A stretch of 18,353 bases of DNA from JAZKFT01 sp043760535 (GCA_043760535.1 JAYUOV010000064.1:1-18353); one strand, 5' to 3'; positions 1 to 9,850 are shown, numbered from the stretch's first letter. A program made the numbers and translations. Notes: generated by a model from the letters alone, not told the origin.

Positions 1-1
1 T

Positions 2-2506
2 GGCAAACCAAAAATTGTATTAAACTTTAATCAATCTGTAAATACTGCTCAAAGAAAAGTAAATGTATTGGAAGCCACAGAATATGCTGCCTATGCAAAT
101 GAAGCGTGGGCACTTAGAAAATTGCGGGGCTTTGCTACTGCCACTGTAGATACACCCTATTTAGCCAGCGAAATTCCTTTATTACAAAATTATGATCACC
201 AAAAAGCACTAGGTGGTTCATCTGTTACAAGAGATGCAGCTCTAAGCATTAGTGGTGGTGCTATTGGTGGTGCAAAATATTTTGTTTCAGGTCAATATTT
301 CGACCAACAAGGTGTTATTACCGGTACATACTTAAAGCGTTATAGTGGTAGAATAAATTATGAAATGCCCATTATTCCTAAACTAACCCTTAATGTAAAT
401 TTAGGTGTTACCACAACCGACCGTTTTGGGTCACCTACACAAACATTAACATCCAGAGCTTTAAACTGGTCTCCTACATCGCCGTTATTAAACCCGGATG
501 GCGATTTTAATTATTTATGGGACTATAGATATGGCGTAGGGAATGCTAGTTTTTCTGACCCAAGATTTGGATTAATATTTCATAATTCGAGGTTTGCAGC
601 ATCCGAAATTAATGCTGCCTTAAATGATGCAGAAGCCAGCCAAGCCAGGTTAAATCCATTGCTGATAACATCAACCAGAGGCGTACGAAATGCTAATACG
701 TCTTCTCAAACAACAGCAACCGCAAGCCTTAATTATAAGTTTAACGATGAGTTTAGTATCCAGAGCAAATTCAGTTATGTACAGTTTAAATCATTACTCC
801 AAACTTATATTCCGATAAACATCCCATTAATAACAACCAATTACAGAGGAGAGGCAAATGCAGGTAATTCGCAAAATAGCAGTGTATTGTATCAGGTTAA
901 TATGAATTATAGAAAAAAGTTTAATGCGAATCATGCCATAAATACCGCTTTAGTTTTTTCTGCGGAAAAGTTTATTCAAACCAATCAAAGGGCTGTTGTA
1001 GGAAATTTCAATAATAATATTACAGGATTTAATAACCTGGGTGCGGCATTACCTCAATCTATAACTTCAAGTTATGCAGGCAATCAGTTAATAGGAAGTA
1101 TAGTACAGATTAATTATTTGTATAAAAAGAGTGTAGTTGTAAACCTTTCTTCACGTTATGATGGTGTTTCTAAGTTTACTCCAGGTAAACAGTTTGGTTT
1201 ATTCCCTGCTGCCAGCGTTGCGTGGAAAATGGAACAGGAAAAATGGTTTAAACCATTAAAAAATGTGGTAAACGAAGCTAAATTCAGGGCAAGTTGGGGG
1301 TTAGTAGGCAATCAGGCTATTGGTGCTTATGAAACACAATCAACCCTAATTCCAAATTTTTCGGTATGGGGTAATAATTTTCAAAGCATTGGGTTTTCAC
1401 CGGCTAGGTTAGGCAATCCCAACTTAACATGGGAAACTACAAGTAACACAAATCTTGCGGCAGATCTTGGTTTTTTTAAAAATAGAATAAATGCAACGGT
1501 AGAGGTATATCAAAGAAGAACAAAAAATCTTTTGTTTCAGGTACAAACATCACCCTCAACAGGTTTTACAACCATGTTCGATAACATAGGAACATTATTG
1601 AATGAAGGATTAGAAATGACACTCGGTGTAAAAATTATTAATAACAGAAATTTTAAATGGAGGGTAGAAGGCAACATCAACTTTAATAGAAATTTAGTTG
1701 AAAAACTTCGCACAAACAGTCCGAATGAATTTTATACCGCAGGCAACTTAACAAATAATATACCTACACTAAGGGTAGCTTCAGGGAAATCTGTTGGAGC
1801 ATTTTTTGGTCTAAAATCTTTGGGTATATGGGATAGTGCCGGTATTGCTAATGCACCTGTAGGTCTTAGAGGTAATGCAAGGGAAGGTGAAAGAAAATTT
1901 GCTGATTTAAATGCAGATGGACTGCTTAACGATATGGATAGAACTTGGTTAGGCTCAGCTTTACCCAAAGGTTTTGGCGGAGCAAACACAACCATCAGTT
2001 ATAAAAACTTTGAATTGACAGCTTTCTTTAGCTATGCCTACGGACATCAAATATTTAACCAGTTTCAAATAAATTGGGGAACAATGACAGGCTTAAATAA
2101 TGTGAGAAAAGATACTTATGACAACCGATACAAATTTGTGTTTCCTGGAACGGATGCAAAAACAGCCGAAGAGATTCGTGAAAACAATAAAAAGGCTACT
2201 GCTGTAGTTGCAGGCACCACTGCCGATCAACGGGAATCTACTGATCACTTTATAGAAAATGCAAATTACTTCAGATGCCGTGATATTAGTATGTCCTATA
2301 AAGTACCTGTAAAAATTGTTCGAAAATTAAAACTACAGGATGTACAGCTATACGGTAATGTTCAAAACCTTTTTATCATAACTAAATATACCGGTTTTAA
2401 TCCTGAAATAGGTGCATCATCTGGTCGTGGGTTTGCCAGAGGTATGGATAATGGCGCTGCACCATTAGCCATAGCATATCGTTTAGGTTTTACCGTTACC
2501 CTTTAA
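2..2506 (+). CDS. SusC/RagA-family TonB-dependent outer-membrane receptor, 5' partial
   Basis: This is the outer-membrane beta-barrel that imports glycan fragments, powered by TonB and working with the SusD lipoprotein encoded next. The frame is open to the window's left edge, and 834 residues are visible. An internal TTG at 68 is not a credible start, because upstream codons read as plug-domain sequence (GKPKIVLNFNQ). Typical SusC proteins are about 1000-1100 residues, so the signal peptide, the CarboxypepD-like domain and part of the plug lie outside. Visible family traits are the barrel strand patterns, the LGNPNLTWETT motif, the Asp-rich DLNADGLLNDMDRTWLG turn and the terminal strand ending in YRLGFTVTL. 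The stop lies 19 nt before susD, which indicates co-transcription. The family assignment is firm; the transported glycan cannot be read from the sequence. Confidence 0.95.
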   Translation, partial: GKPKIVLNFNQSVNTAQRKVNVLEATEYAAYANEAWALRKLRGFATATVDTPYLASEIPLLQNYDHQKALGGSSVTRDAALSISGGAIGGAKYFVSGQYFDQQGVITGTYLKRYSGRINYEMPIIPKLTLNVNLGVTTTDRFGSPTQTLTSRALNWSPTSPLLNPDGDFNYLWDYRYGVGNASFSDPRFGLIFHNSRFAASEINAALNDAEASQARLNPLLITSTRGVRNANTSSQTTATASLNYKFNDEFSIQSKFSYVQFKSLLQTYIPINIPLITTNYRGEANAGNSQNSSVLYQVNMNYRKKFNANHAINTALVFSAEKFIQTNQRAVVGNFNNNITGFNNLGAALPQSITSSYAGNQLIGSIVQINYLYKKSVVVNLSSRYDGVSKFTPGKQFGLFPAASVAWKMEQEKWFKPLKNVVNEAKFRASWGLVGNQAIGAYETQSTLIPNFSVWGNNFQSIGFSPARLGNPNLTWETTSNTNLAADLGFFKNRINATVEVYQRRTKNLLFQVQTSPSTGFTTMFDNIGTLLNEGLEMTLGVKIINNRNFKWRVEGNINFNRNLVEKLRTNSPNEFYTAGNLTNNIPTLRVASGKSVGAFFGLKSLGIWDSAGIANAPVGLRGNAREGERKFADLNADGLLNDMDRTWLGSALPKGFGGANTTISYKNFELTAFFSYAYGHQIFNQFQINWGTMTGLNNVRKDTYDNRYKFVFPGTDAKTAEEIRENNKKATAVVAGTTADQRESTDHFIENANYFRCRDISMSYKVPVKIVRKLKLQDVQLYGNVQNLFIITKYTGFNPEIGASSGRGFARGMDNGAAPLAIAYRLGFTVTL

Positions 2507-2525
2507 CAATAAATAATAATTAATT

Positions 2526-4031
2526 ATGAAAAAAAATATTTTTTTAGTACTGGTAATAGCAATCAGCATTACCTCCTGCAAGAAGTTTTTAGAAGAAGTT
2601 CCTAAAGACCAGGTTACAAATTCTATATTTTATGTTACAGAATCCGATATTGAAGCAGGTGTAGATGGCATTTATAATGCAGCCAGGTTTGAGGCAAGCA
2701 GTGGTTTACCTATTATGTTTCCGCTGGAACAAATTTCGGATGATGGTGCATACTCTACCAATACCAACTTTGTTCCCGAACGGTCTCAGTTAGACATCTT
2801 AACGTTTACCTCTGCCAATACAGTAATTGGAGGAATCTGGAGCAGGTCTTACACAGTTATCAATAGAGCTAATAATGTGATTAAATACGCTACCGACAGT
2901 ACTAAAACCAGTTCCAAAACAATAAGGCTGGCTCAAGCACAGGCAAGGTTTTTCAGAGCTTTTTATCACTTTAGGTTGGTGCAAATTTTTGGGGATATTC
3001 CATTAATGATGCAGCCCTCAGATATATCATTAGGCAACATTACTCCCAACCGCATAGCCACCAAAGTAGTGTATGATTCTGTAATAAATGATTTACTATT
3101 TGCCAAAGCAAATTTAGACAGCAGCTACTCATACACAGGTAGTAACGGAGGTAGAATTACTGTGGCTGCTGCAAAAGCTTTGTTGGGTAAAGTTTATTTA
3201 ACCATGGCAGGCTATCCATTAAACGACCCTACGGGCAATCAACGGGCAATAGATGAATTAAAAGATTTAATTGACAATAAAGCCCGGTACAATATAGATC
3301 TGAACCCCATTTTTTCTAATATATTCAACTCAGTACTTGGCACAAAGCAGGTGGATAGAGAACGAATTTATTTTATAAGAGGTACCAATTCTTTAGCAAA
3401 TAGCTTACAAGCCTTTACACGTATGGGATGGACGTTTAGAACCTTTAGATATACAACTCCATCTAAAGATTTTGCTACCGACGCGATACCTTCCCGTAGA
3501 GTTTTTGAAACCGGAGATTCAAGAAGAAATGTTTCAGTAAGTAATTTCGCATTGTCTAATTTCAACGGTTCTTTGGTTAACAAATACAATTCTACCAATA
3601 ACGATGATGCAAGTGATGACCTAATTTTATTACGTTATGCAGATGTATTAATGATAACTGCAGAATCATTAATAGAAATTGGTGGGTCTACTAATCTGGA
3701 GGCAGCATTGGTAATAATAAATAACGTAAGAAGAACACACGGTGGCACATTGTTACCTGCACTTACTTATATAGACCAGGCAGATTTACGTACAAAATTA
3801 AGACAAGAGCGACGTAGAGAATTTGCATTTGAATGTATGCGCTGGTTTGATTTAAAGCGCTGGAATGTACTGGTGCCTACGATTAAAGCTTCGCTTGCAG
3901 ATTATTACAGTAAGCCTCTTTCAGATTACGACTTTATAGATAATCCAGATCCGATTCGCTATACAGTGTTGCCAATTCCAATTCAGGAAATTGCAAATAA
4001 TCCTAATGTTGCCCAGAACCCTGGCTTCTAA
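2526..4031 (+). CDS. SusD/RagB-family surface glycan-binding lipoprotein
   Basis: This lipid-anchored protein (501 aa) sits over the SusC barrel and captures glycan. It starts with a short lipoprotein signal whose lipobox is ITSC, with Cys18 as the lipidated residue, followed by KKFLEEVPKDQ, a classic SusD N-terminus. Helical TPR-like segments follow: ARFFRAFYHFRLVQIFGDIPL near residue 145, with the usual aromatic Y-rich helix. The SusD C-terminal signature is present as RRREFAFECMRWFDLKRW near residues 427-444, and the protein closes with a proline-rich IPIQEIANNPN...QNPGF tail, as is normal for the family. The length is typical. It is cotranscribed with the SusC gene (19-nt gap) and is followed by the FAD oxidoreductase gene after 34 nt. 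SusD sequence predicts ligand poorly, so the substrate is not inferred from it. Confidence 0.96.
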   Translation: MKKNIFLVLVIAISITSCKKFLEEVPKDQVTNSIFYVTESDIEAGVDGIYNAARFEASSGLPIMFPLEQISDDGAYSTNTNFVPERSQLDILTFTSANTVIGGIWSRSYTVINRANNVIKYATDSTKTSSKTIRLAQAQARFFRAFYHFRLVQIFGDIPLMMQPSDISLGNITPNRIATKVVYDSVINDLLFAKANLDSSYSYTGSNGGRITVAAAKALLGKVYLTMAGYPLNDPTGNQRAIDELKDLIDNKARYNIDLNPIFSNIFNSVLGTKQVDRERIYFIRGTNSLANSLQAFTRMGWTFRTFRYTTPSKDFATDAIPSRRVFETGDSRRNVSVSNFALSNFNGSLVNKYNSTNNDDASDDLILLRYADVLMITAESLIEIGGSTNLEAALVIINNVRRTHGGTLLPALTYIDQADLRTKLRQERRREFAFECMRWFDLKRWNVLVPTIKASLADYYSKPLSDYDFIDNPDPIRYTVLPIPIQEIANNPNVAQNPGF

Positions 4032-4065
4032 TAAAAATGAATAAACACATAACCGGTAAATTAAT

Positions 4066-6342
4066 ATGATTATAGCATCACCATCATTAAAAAGAGCATT
4101 ACAAACTGAAAGTATTAATGCCGACCTTATTATTATTGGCGGCGGCCTTGCTGGTACCTGTTGTGCCATAACGTCTGCAAGAGCAGGCATGAAAGTAGTA
4201 TTGGTACAAGACAGGCCTGTGCTAGGTGGTAATGCCTCTAGTGAAGTTCGTTTGTGGGTATTGGGTGCAACTTCTCACATGGGAAATAACAATCGTTGGG
4301 CAAGAGAAGGTGGCGTTATAAATGAAATTTTATTGGAAAACGGATACAGAAATCCAGAAGGGAATGCATTAATTTTTGACACCATTCTTCTTGAAAAAGT
4401 GGTGTTGGAAACAAACATTAGGTTATTATTGAACACAGCAGTTTACGACATAGAAAAGAAAGATGCTGACACAATAAGTTCAGTTACAGCATTTTGCTCA
4501 CAGAATTCCACTTCATATAATTTACAAGCTCCTTTTTTCTGTGATGCGTCAGGCGACGGTATTGTTGGTTTTCTTTCCGGCGCAGCATTTAGAATGGGTG
4601 CTGAATCCAAAGATGAGTTTGGCGAAAAGTTTGCTCCTTCAAATGAATATGGTGAATTATTAGGGCATTCTATTTACTTCTACTCAAAAGATACTGGCAA
4701 AAAAGTAAAATACGTTGCACCCTCGTTTGCTATTGACGTTTCAAAAGAAATTCCGCGTTACAAAAGCTTTAATACAAAGGATATTGGCTGCCGATTATGG
4801 TGGATAGAATATGGGGGCAGATTGGATACCGTACATGAAACGGAAAACATAAAATGGCAATTATGGAAAGTAGTATATGGTGTATGGGATTATATTAAAA
4901 ACTCTGGTAATTTTCCAGAAGCTGAGAACCTTACATTAGAATGGGTTGGTCATGTACCCGGCAAAAGAGAGAGTAGAAGATTTGAAGGAGATTACATAAT
5001 AAAACAACAAGACGTTATTGATCAAACCCCATTTGAAGATGCAGTAGCATTTGGTGGATGGAGTGTTGACCTTCACCCTGCCGATGGCGTATTTAGTGAA
5101 ATGAAAGGATGTAATCAATGGCACTCGAAAGGTGTTTACGGTATCCCTTACCGCTGTTATTATAGCCGCAATATCAGCAATCTTTTCCTTGCTGGGCGCA
5201 TCATCAGCGCCTCACATGTTGCTTTTGGTTCTACAAGGGTAATGGCAACTTGTGCACATGGCGGCCAAGCTGTTGCTATTGCAGCTAGCTTATGTAAAAA
5301 ATACAATATACTTCCCAAAACTGTTGGTGAACAATACATTAATCAATTGCAGACAGAACTGATGAAAACGGGTCAGCACATTCCTGGTTTTAACTTAAAC
5401 GACCCCAACGACCTTGTACAAAAAGCACTCCGAATTGAAGCAACTTCAACTTTATTAGTTGCTGAAATACCACAATCGGGAGAATGGCAAAAATTGAAGT
5501 ATTCAACTGCGCAAATGCTGCCAGTAGGCAATCATAAAATGCCAACAATCAAATTTTGGTCAAAGGCAGAAACGCAAACCACGCTTTGTTTGCAATTACG
5601 GGTAAGCAGTAAATCATTTAATCATACACCAGATGTAACCCTTGCATCATCAGAAATAACAATAATACCTGGAGCCAAAGAATATTCAGTTGAATTCAAT
5701 CATTCTTTTAATGAAACGCAATACGCCTTTGTGTGTTTTATGAGTAATGAAGCAATAGAATTGGCAGTAAGTGACAAAAGAATTACGGGCTTGCTATCTG
5801 TTTACAATTCGATAAATATTGCCGTTTCTAATTACGGAAAGCAAGAACCTACTGGAGATATTGGAGTGGAAGCCTTTGAATTCTGGTGTCCGCAGAGAAG
5901 GCCTAATGGTAAAAATATAGCAATGAAGATTGAACCGGCATTGCAGGCATTTTCTCCAGAACACTTAAGAAATGGGATACAAAGGCCTGTTAAAAGCACC
6001 AATGCATGGGTAGCAGATTATGATAATCGAAATGCTCAGATAAAAATAGTGTGGGAAGAAGCACAATTAATTAGTAGAATAGAATTATTTTTTGATGCTG
6101 ATGATGACCATCCTTTAGAATCAGTTTTGCTTTTAAACCCCGAAGCAAAAATGCCTTTTTGTGCAGATGAAGTGAAAGTGTACAACTGCAACAATGAGCT
6201 GATTGGTGAAATTTCAGGAAACTACCTGGCTCACCGTACCATTTACTTAAATACACCAGCTACAGTAACTGAATTAAAAATAAAAATATCTAACTCAGAC
6301 AGCACAGCTCCTGTTTCGCTGTTTGAGGTTAGGTGCTATTAA
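4066..6342 (+). CDS. FAD-dependent oxidoreductase (FAD_oxidored type) with C-terminal discoidin-like domain
   Basis: This is a predicted flavoenzyme of 758 aa. The N-terminal Rossmann fold carries GxGxxG (Gly25, Gly27, Gly30) after the hydrophobic strand DLIII, and an NASSEVR segment follows at 56-62. Further family motifs are CDASGDG (159-165), RRFEGDYIIKQQDV (304-317) and the FAD-binding end LFLAGRIISASHVAFGSTRVM (373-393). Residues of about 480-590 look like a beta-sandwich. Residues of about 640-758 match the pattern of F5/8 C (discoidin-like) domains that often end this class in VFEVRxY; here the end is LFEVRCY. No signal peptide precedes the Rossmann strand, so I predict a cytoplasmic location, unlike most of its neighbours. 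The substrate is unknown. In this PUL it could oxidise a sugar released from the glycan; some relatives carry vague names such as xanthan lyase. The stop is 8 nt before the next preferred start. Confidence 0.88.
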   Translation: MIIASPSLKRALQTESINADLIIIGGGLAGTCCAITSARAGMKVVLVQDRPVLGGNASSEVRLWVLGATSHMGNNNRWAREGGVINEILLENGYRNPEGNALIFDTILLEKVVLETNIRLLLNTAVYDIEKKDADTISSVTAFCSQNSTSYNLQAPFFCDASGDGIVGFLSGAAFRMGAESKDEFGEKFAPSNEYGELLGHSIYFYSKDTGKKVKYVAPSFAIDVSKEIPRYKSFNTKDIGCRLWWIEYGGRLDTVHETENIKWQLWKVVYGVWDYIKNSGNFPEAENLTLEWVGHVPGKRESRRFEGDYIIKQQDVIDQTPFEDAVAFGGWSVDLHPADGVFSEMKGCNQWHSKGVYGIPYRCYYSRNISNLFLAGRIISASHVAFGSTRVMATCAHGGQAVAIAASLCKKYNILPKTVGEQYINQLQTELMKTGQHIPGFNLNDPNDLVQKALRIEATSTLLVAEIPQSGEWQKLKYSTAQMLPVGNHKMPTIKFWSKAETQTTLCLQLRVSSKSFNHTPDVTLASSEITIIPGAKEYSVEFNHSFNETQYAFVCFMSNEAIELAVSDKRITGLLSVYNSINIAVSNYGKQEPTGDIGVEAFEFWCPQRRPNGKNIAMKIEPALQAFSPEHLRNGIQRPVKSTNAWVADYDNRNAQIKIVWEEAQLISRIELFFDADDDHPLESVLLLNPEAKMPFCADEVKVYNCNNELIGEISGNYLAHRTIYLNTPATVTELKIKISNSDSTAPVSLFEVRCY

Positions 6343-6350
6343 TTATAAAC

Positions 6351-8387
6351 ATGAAAATTAGCCGCCGAATATTAGTAATTATTTCAATTATTGCAACGCT
6401 TACTGCTAAGTCTCAGGAAATTTCCTTGAATGGGGAATGGAGCTTTGCTTTAGACCCTTTATCAAGGGGTGAGGCTATGGGGTGGGACAAGCCATGGAAA
6501 TATAATGAAAAAGACACTTTGTTTTCGGTGGATAAGTTTGATAAGGTAACAGTACCACATTGCTGGAGTACCGATATACGTTACAATTTTGTAGGTAAAG
6601 GATGGTACAGAAAGGCATTTAAACTTGCTGAAGATGCAAAAGATAAATTAGTCAGAATACGTTTCGAAGCTGTTTTTTACAAATGCCGGATTTTTATAAA
6701 TGGTGAATTAGCGGCCTTTCATGTTGGAGGATACACTCCTTTTACAGTAAATATTACTAAGCATGTAAAATACAATCAAGTAAATTTTATTGCTATTGAA
6801 GTGGATAATTCATGGACTGAATTAACTGTACCCGGTGCAAGAATGGGCGATAATCCTTCTGCTCAATTTTTTCCATGGTACGAATATGGAGGAATCACTA
6901 GAGACGTGAGTTTGCTGGTGACAGATAAAGTATATATACAAAAGCAGAAAATAGAAGCAATTCCTGATTTGAAAACTGGCAAAGCTCAGGTAAAAATTAT
7001 TACATGGGTTGAAAATCGGTCGCTAATAGATGCTGCTTTTACGCTAAAGCCATTAATAACAAATAGAATATCTGGGTTACAAATCAAGCGTACCAATGCA
7101 GTAGAAAAATTTATCAATTTAAAGCCGTTTACTATTGAAAAAATAATACAGCAGTACGATTTAAGTTCAAGCGAAGTACTGTTGTGGGATTTTGACAACC
7201 CCAACTTGTATAACGTTACAAGCACTATTGAAGCCGAAAACAAAGTGATTAATAAATATGAAACTTATTTTGGAATACGGGAGTTTAAAGCAGTAGGTGC
7301 ACAATTGCTATTAAATGGAAATCCAATAAGATTGGCAGGCAGTAACCGTCATTCAGACCATCCTGTGTATGGATCTACGGAACCTGCAGTACTTGCCAAA
7401 ACAGATATGGAACTACAGCGGAATGGCAATATGATTTTTGCAAGATTGAACCATACTCCTGCAAGCAAGCACTTTTATAAATGGGCCGATGAGCATGGAT
7501 ATTTACTCATTGCCGAAACGCCCAACTGGCAGATAAGTCCGGTATTAATGACTAGCCAACAAGTGAAAGACGATTTTGAATCTCAATTAAAAGAAATGGT
7601 AGAAGCTTTTTGGAACAGTCCATCCATTGTTGCTTATAGTACAGGAAATGAATATGCAAGTTGGACACCTGAAGGAGACGAGTTTACGAGAGACCAATTT
7701 GAACAATATAGAATGCTTGATACTACAAGACTGTTAACGTTTGTAGCGATAGGCACTGCGGTAAACCCCGCTAACCTCAAGTTGCCCCACGATGCTTTCA
7801 GATATTGCGATTTTTTAAATTTCAACAACTATTCAGCAATAGAAGGCTTGGAAAAAAATATCAACGCATTGCATGCAAAATATCCTGACAAACCAATTTT
7901 TATTAGCGAAACAGGCATGCGGTCTGATGAAGTGAAAAATGAACAGGTAAGAATTGATCATTTAAAAGGAGTAATAGATGTAATTAATAAGCATCCTTAT
8001 GTTGTTGGATTCTCTTACTGGAGTTTTAATGATTATCTAAGTCGCTTTGCTGGCACCAACAAAGAAGGTTACAGACCATGGGGTATTGTAGATGCTAACC
8101 GTAAACCAAGAGCATTGTACGGTGCTTTTAGAAAAGAATTATCTCCGGTTACTGTTGCCATTCTAAAAAACATTGTTACCATAACAGCTAAATCTGGATT
8201 CCCATCTTATACAATTAGTAACCACATTTTAAAAATTATGCAGGGAGACAAAGTAAGCATGAGTTATCCAATACAGGAATTAAAGCCTGGTGGTAATGTA
8301 GAAGTAAATATCAAAAAAGGAGTTACGAATAGTAGAATAGTAATAGAAAATAAAGATGGAATGGTGATATACGACAGCTTGCTGTAA
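6351..8387 (+). CDS. Glycoside hydrolase family 2 enzyme, beta-glucuronidase-like
   Basis: This is a predicted periplasmic retaining exo-glycosidase of 678 aa. I chose ATG 6351 because it gives a clean signal peptide (MKISRRILVIISII...AKSQ). An in-frame GTG at 6333 would overlap the upstream gene by 10 nt and put extra residues before it. Domains in order are a sugar-binding jelly roll (about 23-200, starting LNGEWSF, with WYRKAF), an Ig-like domain (about 200-305) and a TIM barrel (about 305-600). The barrel has the predicted acid/base Glu434 in STGNEY and the nucleophile Glu520 in FISETG. RHSDHP and KWADEHGYLLIAETP resemble E. coli UidA more than LacZ. However, the NxK motif that binds the glucuronate carboxylate in true glucuronidases reads N570-K571-E572 here, so the exact sugar specificity is open. 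The next gene is a hexuronate-type permease, which fits but does not prove a uronide substrate. Confidence 0.88.
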   Translation: MKISRRILVIISIIATLTAKSQEISLNGEWSFALDPLSRGEAMGWDKPWKYNEKDTLFSVDKFDKVTVPHCWSTDIRYNFVGKGWYRKAFKLAEDAKDKLVRIRFEAVFYKCRIFINGELAAFHVGGYTPFTVNITKHVKYNQVNFIAIEVDNSWTELTVPGARMGDNPSAQFFPWYEYGGITRDVSLLVTDKVYIQKQKIEAIPDLKTGKAQVKIITWVENRSLIDAAFTLKPLITNRISGLQIKRTNAVEKFINLKPFTIEKIIQQYDLSSSEVLLWDFDNPNLYNVTSTIEAENKVINKYETYFGIREFKAVGAQLLLNGNPIRLAGSNRHSDHPVYGSTEPAVLAKTDMELQRNGNMIFARLNHTPASKHFYKWADEHGYLLIAETPNWQISPVLMTSQQVKDDFESQLKEMVEAFWNSPSIVAYSTGNEYASWTPEGDEFTRDQFEQYRMLDTTRLLTFVAIGTAVNPANLKLPHDAFRYCDFLNFNNYSAIEGLEKNINALHAKYPDKPIFISETGMRSDEVKNEQVRIDHLKGVIDVINKHPYVVGFSYWSFNDYLSRFAGTNKEGYRPWGIVDANRKPRALYGAFRKELSPVTVAILKNIVTITAKSGFPSYTISNHILKIMQGDKVSMSYPIQELKPGGNVEVNIKKGVTNSRIVIENKDGMVIYDSLL

Positions 8388-8452
8388 TTGAAATAGAATA
8401 AAACAATTTAAATAAAAGCATTTACAATCATTTGATATTTAAATTACTTGCA

Positions 8453-9850
8453 ATGTTTAAAAAAGTTAAAGGAATGCGTTGGTGGATTGTTGGGTTGTTG
8501 TTTACAGCAGCCGTTCTTAACTATATTGATAGGCAAACACTCTCAGCTTTAGCTCCTACCATTCAGAAAGATTTAGATATGGATGATGGAGATTATGCCA
8601 ACATTGTAAATATTTTTCTAATTGCTTATACCATTGGTTATATTATATCCGGAAGAATTATTGATAAAATTGGAACAAGAACTGGCACATTAATTTTTGT
8701 AATGTGGTGGTCTGTATCTAACATGCTTACTGCTGCCGCTAAAGGAATGACGTCTCTTGGCGGATATCGTTTTATGCTTGGATTGGGCGAAGCTGGTATT
8801 TGGCCCGCAGCTTCAAAAGCTGTTTCAGAATGGTTTCCTGCAAAGCAAAGAGCATTTGCAATTGGTCTATATACTATGGGCGCCACAATTGGCGCCACTG
8901 TGGCACCCTATATAGTAATACCATTAGCTACCTATGCTTATGTAGATAAATTACCAACAGTTGCAGGCTGGCTTGGCCAAGGTACTGGTTGGCGGTTGGC
9001 ATTTATCATTACAGGTTTAGCAGGATTGCTTTGGATAATACCATGGCTTTTGCTGTATAGAAAACCTCAAAATAGCAAGCTTATTACAAAAGAGGAATTA
9101 AAATATATTGAACAGGATGGGGAGGTAACTCAAAATATAAAAGAAGAAAAAGGTGAAAGTTGGTCTTGGAAGCAAGTATTAACGTTTAAGGGTACCTGGC
9201 TGTTGTTGTTTGCCCGTTTACTTACAGATCCAGTTTGGTATTTTTTCCAATTCTGGTTTCCAAAATATTTATCCGCTGAAAGAAGTTTATCTCAAAATGA
9301 TTTAAAAATTACCTGGGTGATATATGCAGCTGCGGGTGTAGGTAGTTTGTTTGGTGGCTGGCTTTCTGGAAGGTTCATAAAAAAAGGCAGTTTGCCTGTA
9401 AACAGCCGGATGAAGGTTATGCTGATTTGTGCATGTATTATGCCGATAGCTCCACTAATTAGTAAGGTTACAGGATTGAATTTGTCTTTAGTTATTTCAG
9501 CTGCTATTGTACTGGCATCACTTGCCTGGTTGATAAATCTCAGTTCTATTGTTGTAGATATAGTACCTAGTCATTCTTTGGGTACCGTATTTAGTATAGT
9601 AGCAGCAGGCAGCACAATAGGCGGTATCGTAATGAATATGATTGTGAAAGCAATGGTTTCAGGGCCAACTTCCGGCGCCTCAGGCTTTCTTGACAAAGGC
9701 TTTCATGCAATTCTATCTCCTATTTTAAATGTAGTACAGGGAACAGGGTATGCTAGTTGGTTTTTAATTATTGCTTTTTTACATCCTGTGGGTTGGTTGT
9801 TACTAAAATGGGGAGGTATTACAAAATTGCAACACTCATTAAATAAATAA
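8453..9850 (+). CDS. MFS transporter, ACS family, hexuronate (ExuT)-like
   Basis: This is an inner-membrane permease of 465 aa with about 12 hydrophobic segments, likely to import a sugar acid by proton symport. I chose ATG 8453 (MFKKVKGMRWWIVGLLF) over an in-frame TTG seven codons upstream; another Met lies seven codons downstream. The first helix ends in NYIDRQTLSALAPTI, the pattern of anion:cation symporters such as ExuT and the galactonate/glucarate carriers. The MFS loop 2-3 motif is GRIIDKIGTRTG (67-78). RFMLGLGEAGIWPAASK (106-122) followed by EWFPAKQRA is also characteristic of the subfamily. A charged cytoplasmic loop near residues 203-235 separates the two halves. It lies 65 nt after the GH2 gene and 47 nt before the esterase gene. 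Hexuronate is the best guess, but other acidic sugars are possible. Confidence 0.9.
   Translation: MFKKVKGMRWWIVGLLFTAAVLNYIDRQTLSALAPTIQKDLDMDDGDYANIVNIFLIAYTIGYIISGRIIDKIGTRTGTLIFVMWWSVSNMLTAAAKGMTSLGGYRFMLGLGEAGIWPAASKAVSEWFPAKQRAFAIGLYTMGATIGATVAPYIVIPLATYAYVDKLPTVAGWLGQGTGWRLAFIITGLAGLLWIIPWLLLYRKPQNSKLITKEELKYIEQDGEVTQNIKEEKGESWSWKQVLTFKGTWLLLFARLLTDPVWYFFQFWFPKYLSAERSLSQNDLKITWVIYAAAGVGSLFGGWLSGRFIKKGSLPVNSRMKVMLICACIMPIAPLISKVTGLNLSLVISAAIVLASLAWLINLSSIVVDIVPSHSLGTVFSIVAAGSTIGGIVMNMIVKAMVSGPTSGASGFLDKGFHAILSPILNVVQGTGYASWFLIIAFLHPVGWLLLKWGGITKLQHSLNK

Noticed and set aside
6333..6350. Alternative GTG start for the first GH2, overlapping the FAD oxidoreductase gene by 10 nt
   Set aside because: The ATG at 6351 gives a normal signal peptide directly, while the extension adds six residues of no recognisable role. 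Translational coupling remains possible but is not shown.
8432..8452. TTG start adding seven residues to the MFS transporter
   Set aside because: The ATG at 8453 is a better start codon and leaves a normal short cytoplasmic N-terminus before the first helix.
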